From Leucobacter_A sp035514995 (GTDB taxonomy: Bacteria > Actinomycetota > Actinomycetes > Actinomycetales > Microbacteriaceae), in assembly GCA_035514995.1 (NCBI GenBank), contig DATJCC010000059.1, forward strand, positions 1-14,693: a stretch of 14,693 nucleotides of DNA, in the 5' to 3' direction. Below are positions 13,938 to 14,693 of the stretch, one piece after another. Within the stretch, counting starts at the first letter, position 1. The number at the start of each line of letters is the position of its first letter. The position numbers and the translations under genes were made by a program. The notes under the pieces are model-generated. The model saw nothing but the letters and a program-made list of their open reading frames with translations. It ran no database searches and was not told the DNA's origin.

Positions 13938-14693
13938 TTTTTTCCCTTCCGGATACCCTTGCTCAGGGTTATAAACGATAGTTCCTTTATCGTTTGTGAA
14001 AGATGAACGTACGTGCAGAGTCACACCGTGTCTGCGTGCGTATTCAACTGCTCTAATATGCAAAATTTTTGAGCCTGCAGCTGCAAGTTCTAGCATTTCT
14101 TCTGAGGTGATGTAGCTAATTTTTTTGGCTTTGCCAACCATTCTCGGATCTGTTGTGAAAACACCCGCCACATCACTATAAATTTCACAAGTATCTGCGG
14201 CCAGAGCGGCCGCTAGAGCTACTGCAGTTGTATCTGATCCGCCTCTTCCGAGAGTAGTGATATCTCTAGAGTCCCTACTGAACCCTTGAAAACCAGCAAC
14301 TATCGCTATCGCTCCCTCATCGAGTGCTTCACGCACTCTCCCGGGAGTAACATCAACTATTTTTGCGGCTCCGTGTTCGGCAGTAGTTATCATGCCCGCT
14401 TGACTGCCAGTAAAAGAGTAAGCGTCTGCGTTTAAACCTTTGATGGCCATTGCTAAAAGAGCCATCGAGATCCTTTCGCCAGAGGTTAACAGCATGTCCA
14501 GCTCGCGCGGCGCGGGTATTGATGTTACTTCAGATGCAAGGTCTAAAAGCTCATCTGTTGTGTCACCCATTGCGCTCACAACCACAACGACTTCGTTACC
14601 TTGAAGTCGAGTTTCTACAATTTTTTTTGCGACACGTCTAATACTTTCTGCATCAGCAACAGACGAACCCCCAAATTTTTGCACTATCAGTGC
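13419..14693 (-). CDS. lysC: Aspartate kinase, 5' end cut by the window edge
   Basis: LysC phosphorylates aspartate to aspartyl-4-phosphate, the committed step of the aspartate family. The visible frame reads ALIVQKFGGSSVADAESIRR to the last base, so only the initiator codon (expected M-ALIVQKFGG) should be missing and the full protein is about 425 residues. The internal GTG at 14684 is not the start. Motifs: KFGGSS nucleotide site, GRGGSDTTAVALAAAL, and two ACT domains (EAKVTVGGVPDIPGKAAQIF... and AKIAVVGAGMRTSAGVSAKLF...) with QNVS and STSEIRISVV. These resemble the lysine-plus-threonine-inhibited Corynebacterium enzyme. An internal start gives a beta subunit. It is followed by asd after 9 bp. 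Confidence 0.96.
   Translation of the reverse strand, partial: ALIVQKFGGSSVADAESIRRVAKKIVETRLQGNEVVVVVSAMGDTTDELLDLASEVTSIPAPRELDMLLTSGERISMALLAMAIKGLNADAYSFTGSQAGMITTAEHGAAKIVDVTPGRVREALDEGAIAIVAGFQGFSRDSRDITTLGRGGSDTTAVALAAALAADTCEIYSDVAGVFTTDPRMVGKAKKISYITSEEMLELAAAGSKILHIRAVEYARRHGVTLHVRSSFTNDKGTIVYNPEQGYPEGKKMEDPIVTGIATEINEAKVTVGGVPDIPGKAAQIFEIVAKTKANIDMIVQNVSAEDTKRTDISFTIPINDGKKVIEALENERDIIEYERLQYDDQIAKIAVVGAGMRTSAGVSAKLFRALYEAGINIEMISTSEIRISVVTKADLLEQAVQALHTAFGLDADEEAIVHAGTGR

Overview
The window carries a chromosomal segment of an actinobacterium (class Actinomycetes) with unusually moderate GC for that group. The evidence is the gene content and order: a zinc-finger-less topoisomerase I with a Lys/Ala/Pro tail followed by tmk, a compact actinobacterial Tad-like pilus cluster with a short Flp-type pilin, RidA beside a DUF4177 protein, a PASTA-tailed PonA2-type penicillin-binding protein followed by a YkuE-like phosphoesterase, and lysC-asd. 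The same landmarks occur in the same broad order in Mycobacterium tuberculosis (topA; Rv3654c-Rv3659c; Rv3678c; ponA2 Rv3682; Rv3683; asd/ask Rv3708c-Rv3709c) and partly in Streptomyces. The topA-tmk adjacency is the Streptomyces/Micrococcales arrangement rather than the mycobacterial one, so I leave the family open. Many genes that sit between these landmarks in larger genomes are missing here (ArsA-like ATPases, a WhiB gene next to ponA, a Tad partition ATPase, a cold-shock gene), which suggests a streamlined genome.

Layout. 1-70: flank of unknown identity. 71-1336: a GC-richer IS3-family insertion sequence with 25-bp terminal inverted repeats, an intact OrfA, a canonical -1 slippery heptamer, and an OrfB broken by an internal frameshift near 501-504. 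1354-1438: five tandem copies of a 17-bp unit, the last of which supplies the end and stop codon of tmk. 1425-4825 (minus): topA-tmk, overlapping by ATGA, with a separate candidate promoter. 4891-7861 (minus): tadA, a fused tadB-tadC, an Flp-type pilin, TadE and a TadE/F-like pseudopilin. 7975-8622 (minus): DUF4177 and RidA. 8702-12298 (plus): class A PBP and metallophosphoesterase. 12360-14693 (minus): lysC-asd, with lysC cut by the window edge just after its initiator codon.

How the genes work together. The Tad-like genes would build a small surface or secretion filament: TadA is the ATPase motor, the TadBC fusion the membrane platform, and the Flp and TadE-type proteins the subunits. No prepilin peptidase lies in the window. 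PonA2-type PBP polymerises and cross-links peptidoglycan. LysC and Asd perform the first two steps from aspartate toward lysine/diaminopimelate, threonine and methionine. TopA and Tmk serve DNA topology and dTTP supply.

Most of the window is ordinary core genome. The points most worth a second look are the TadB-TadC fusion, the 17-bp repeats running into the tmk stop, the decayed IS lacking a target duplication beside tmk, the palindrome between tadBC and the pilin gene, and the internal lysC start. I see no convincing new defence, toxin or biosynthetic system.
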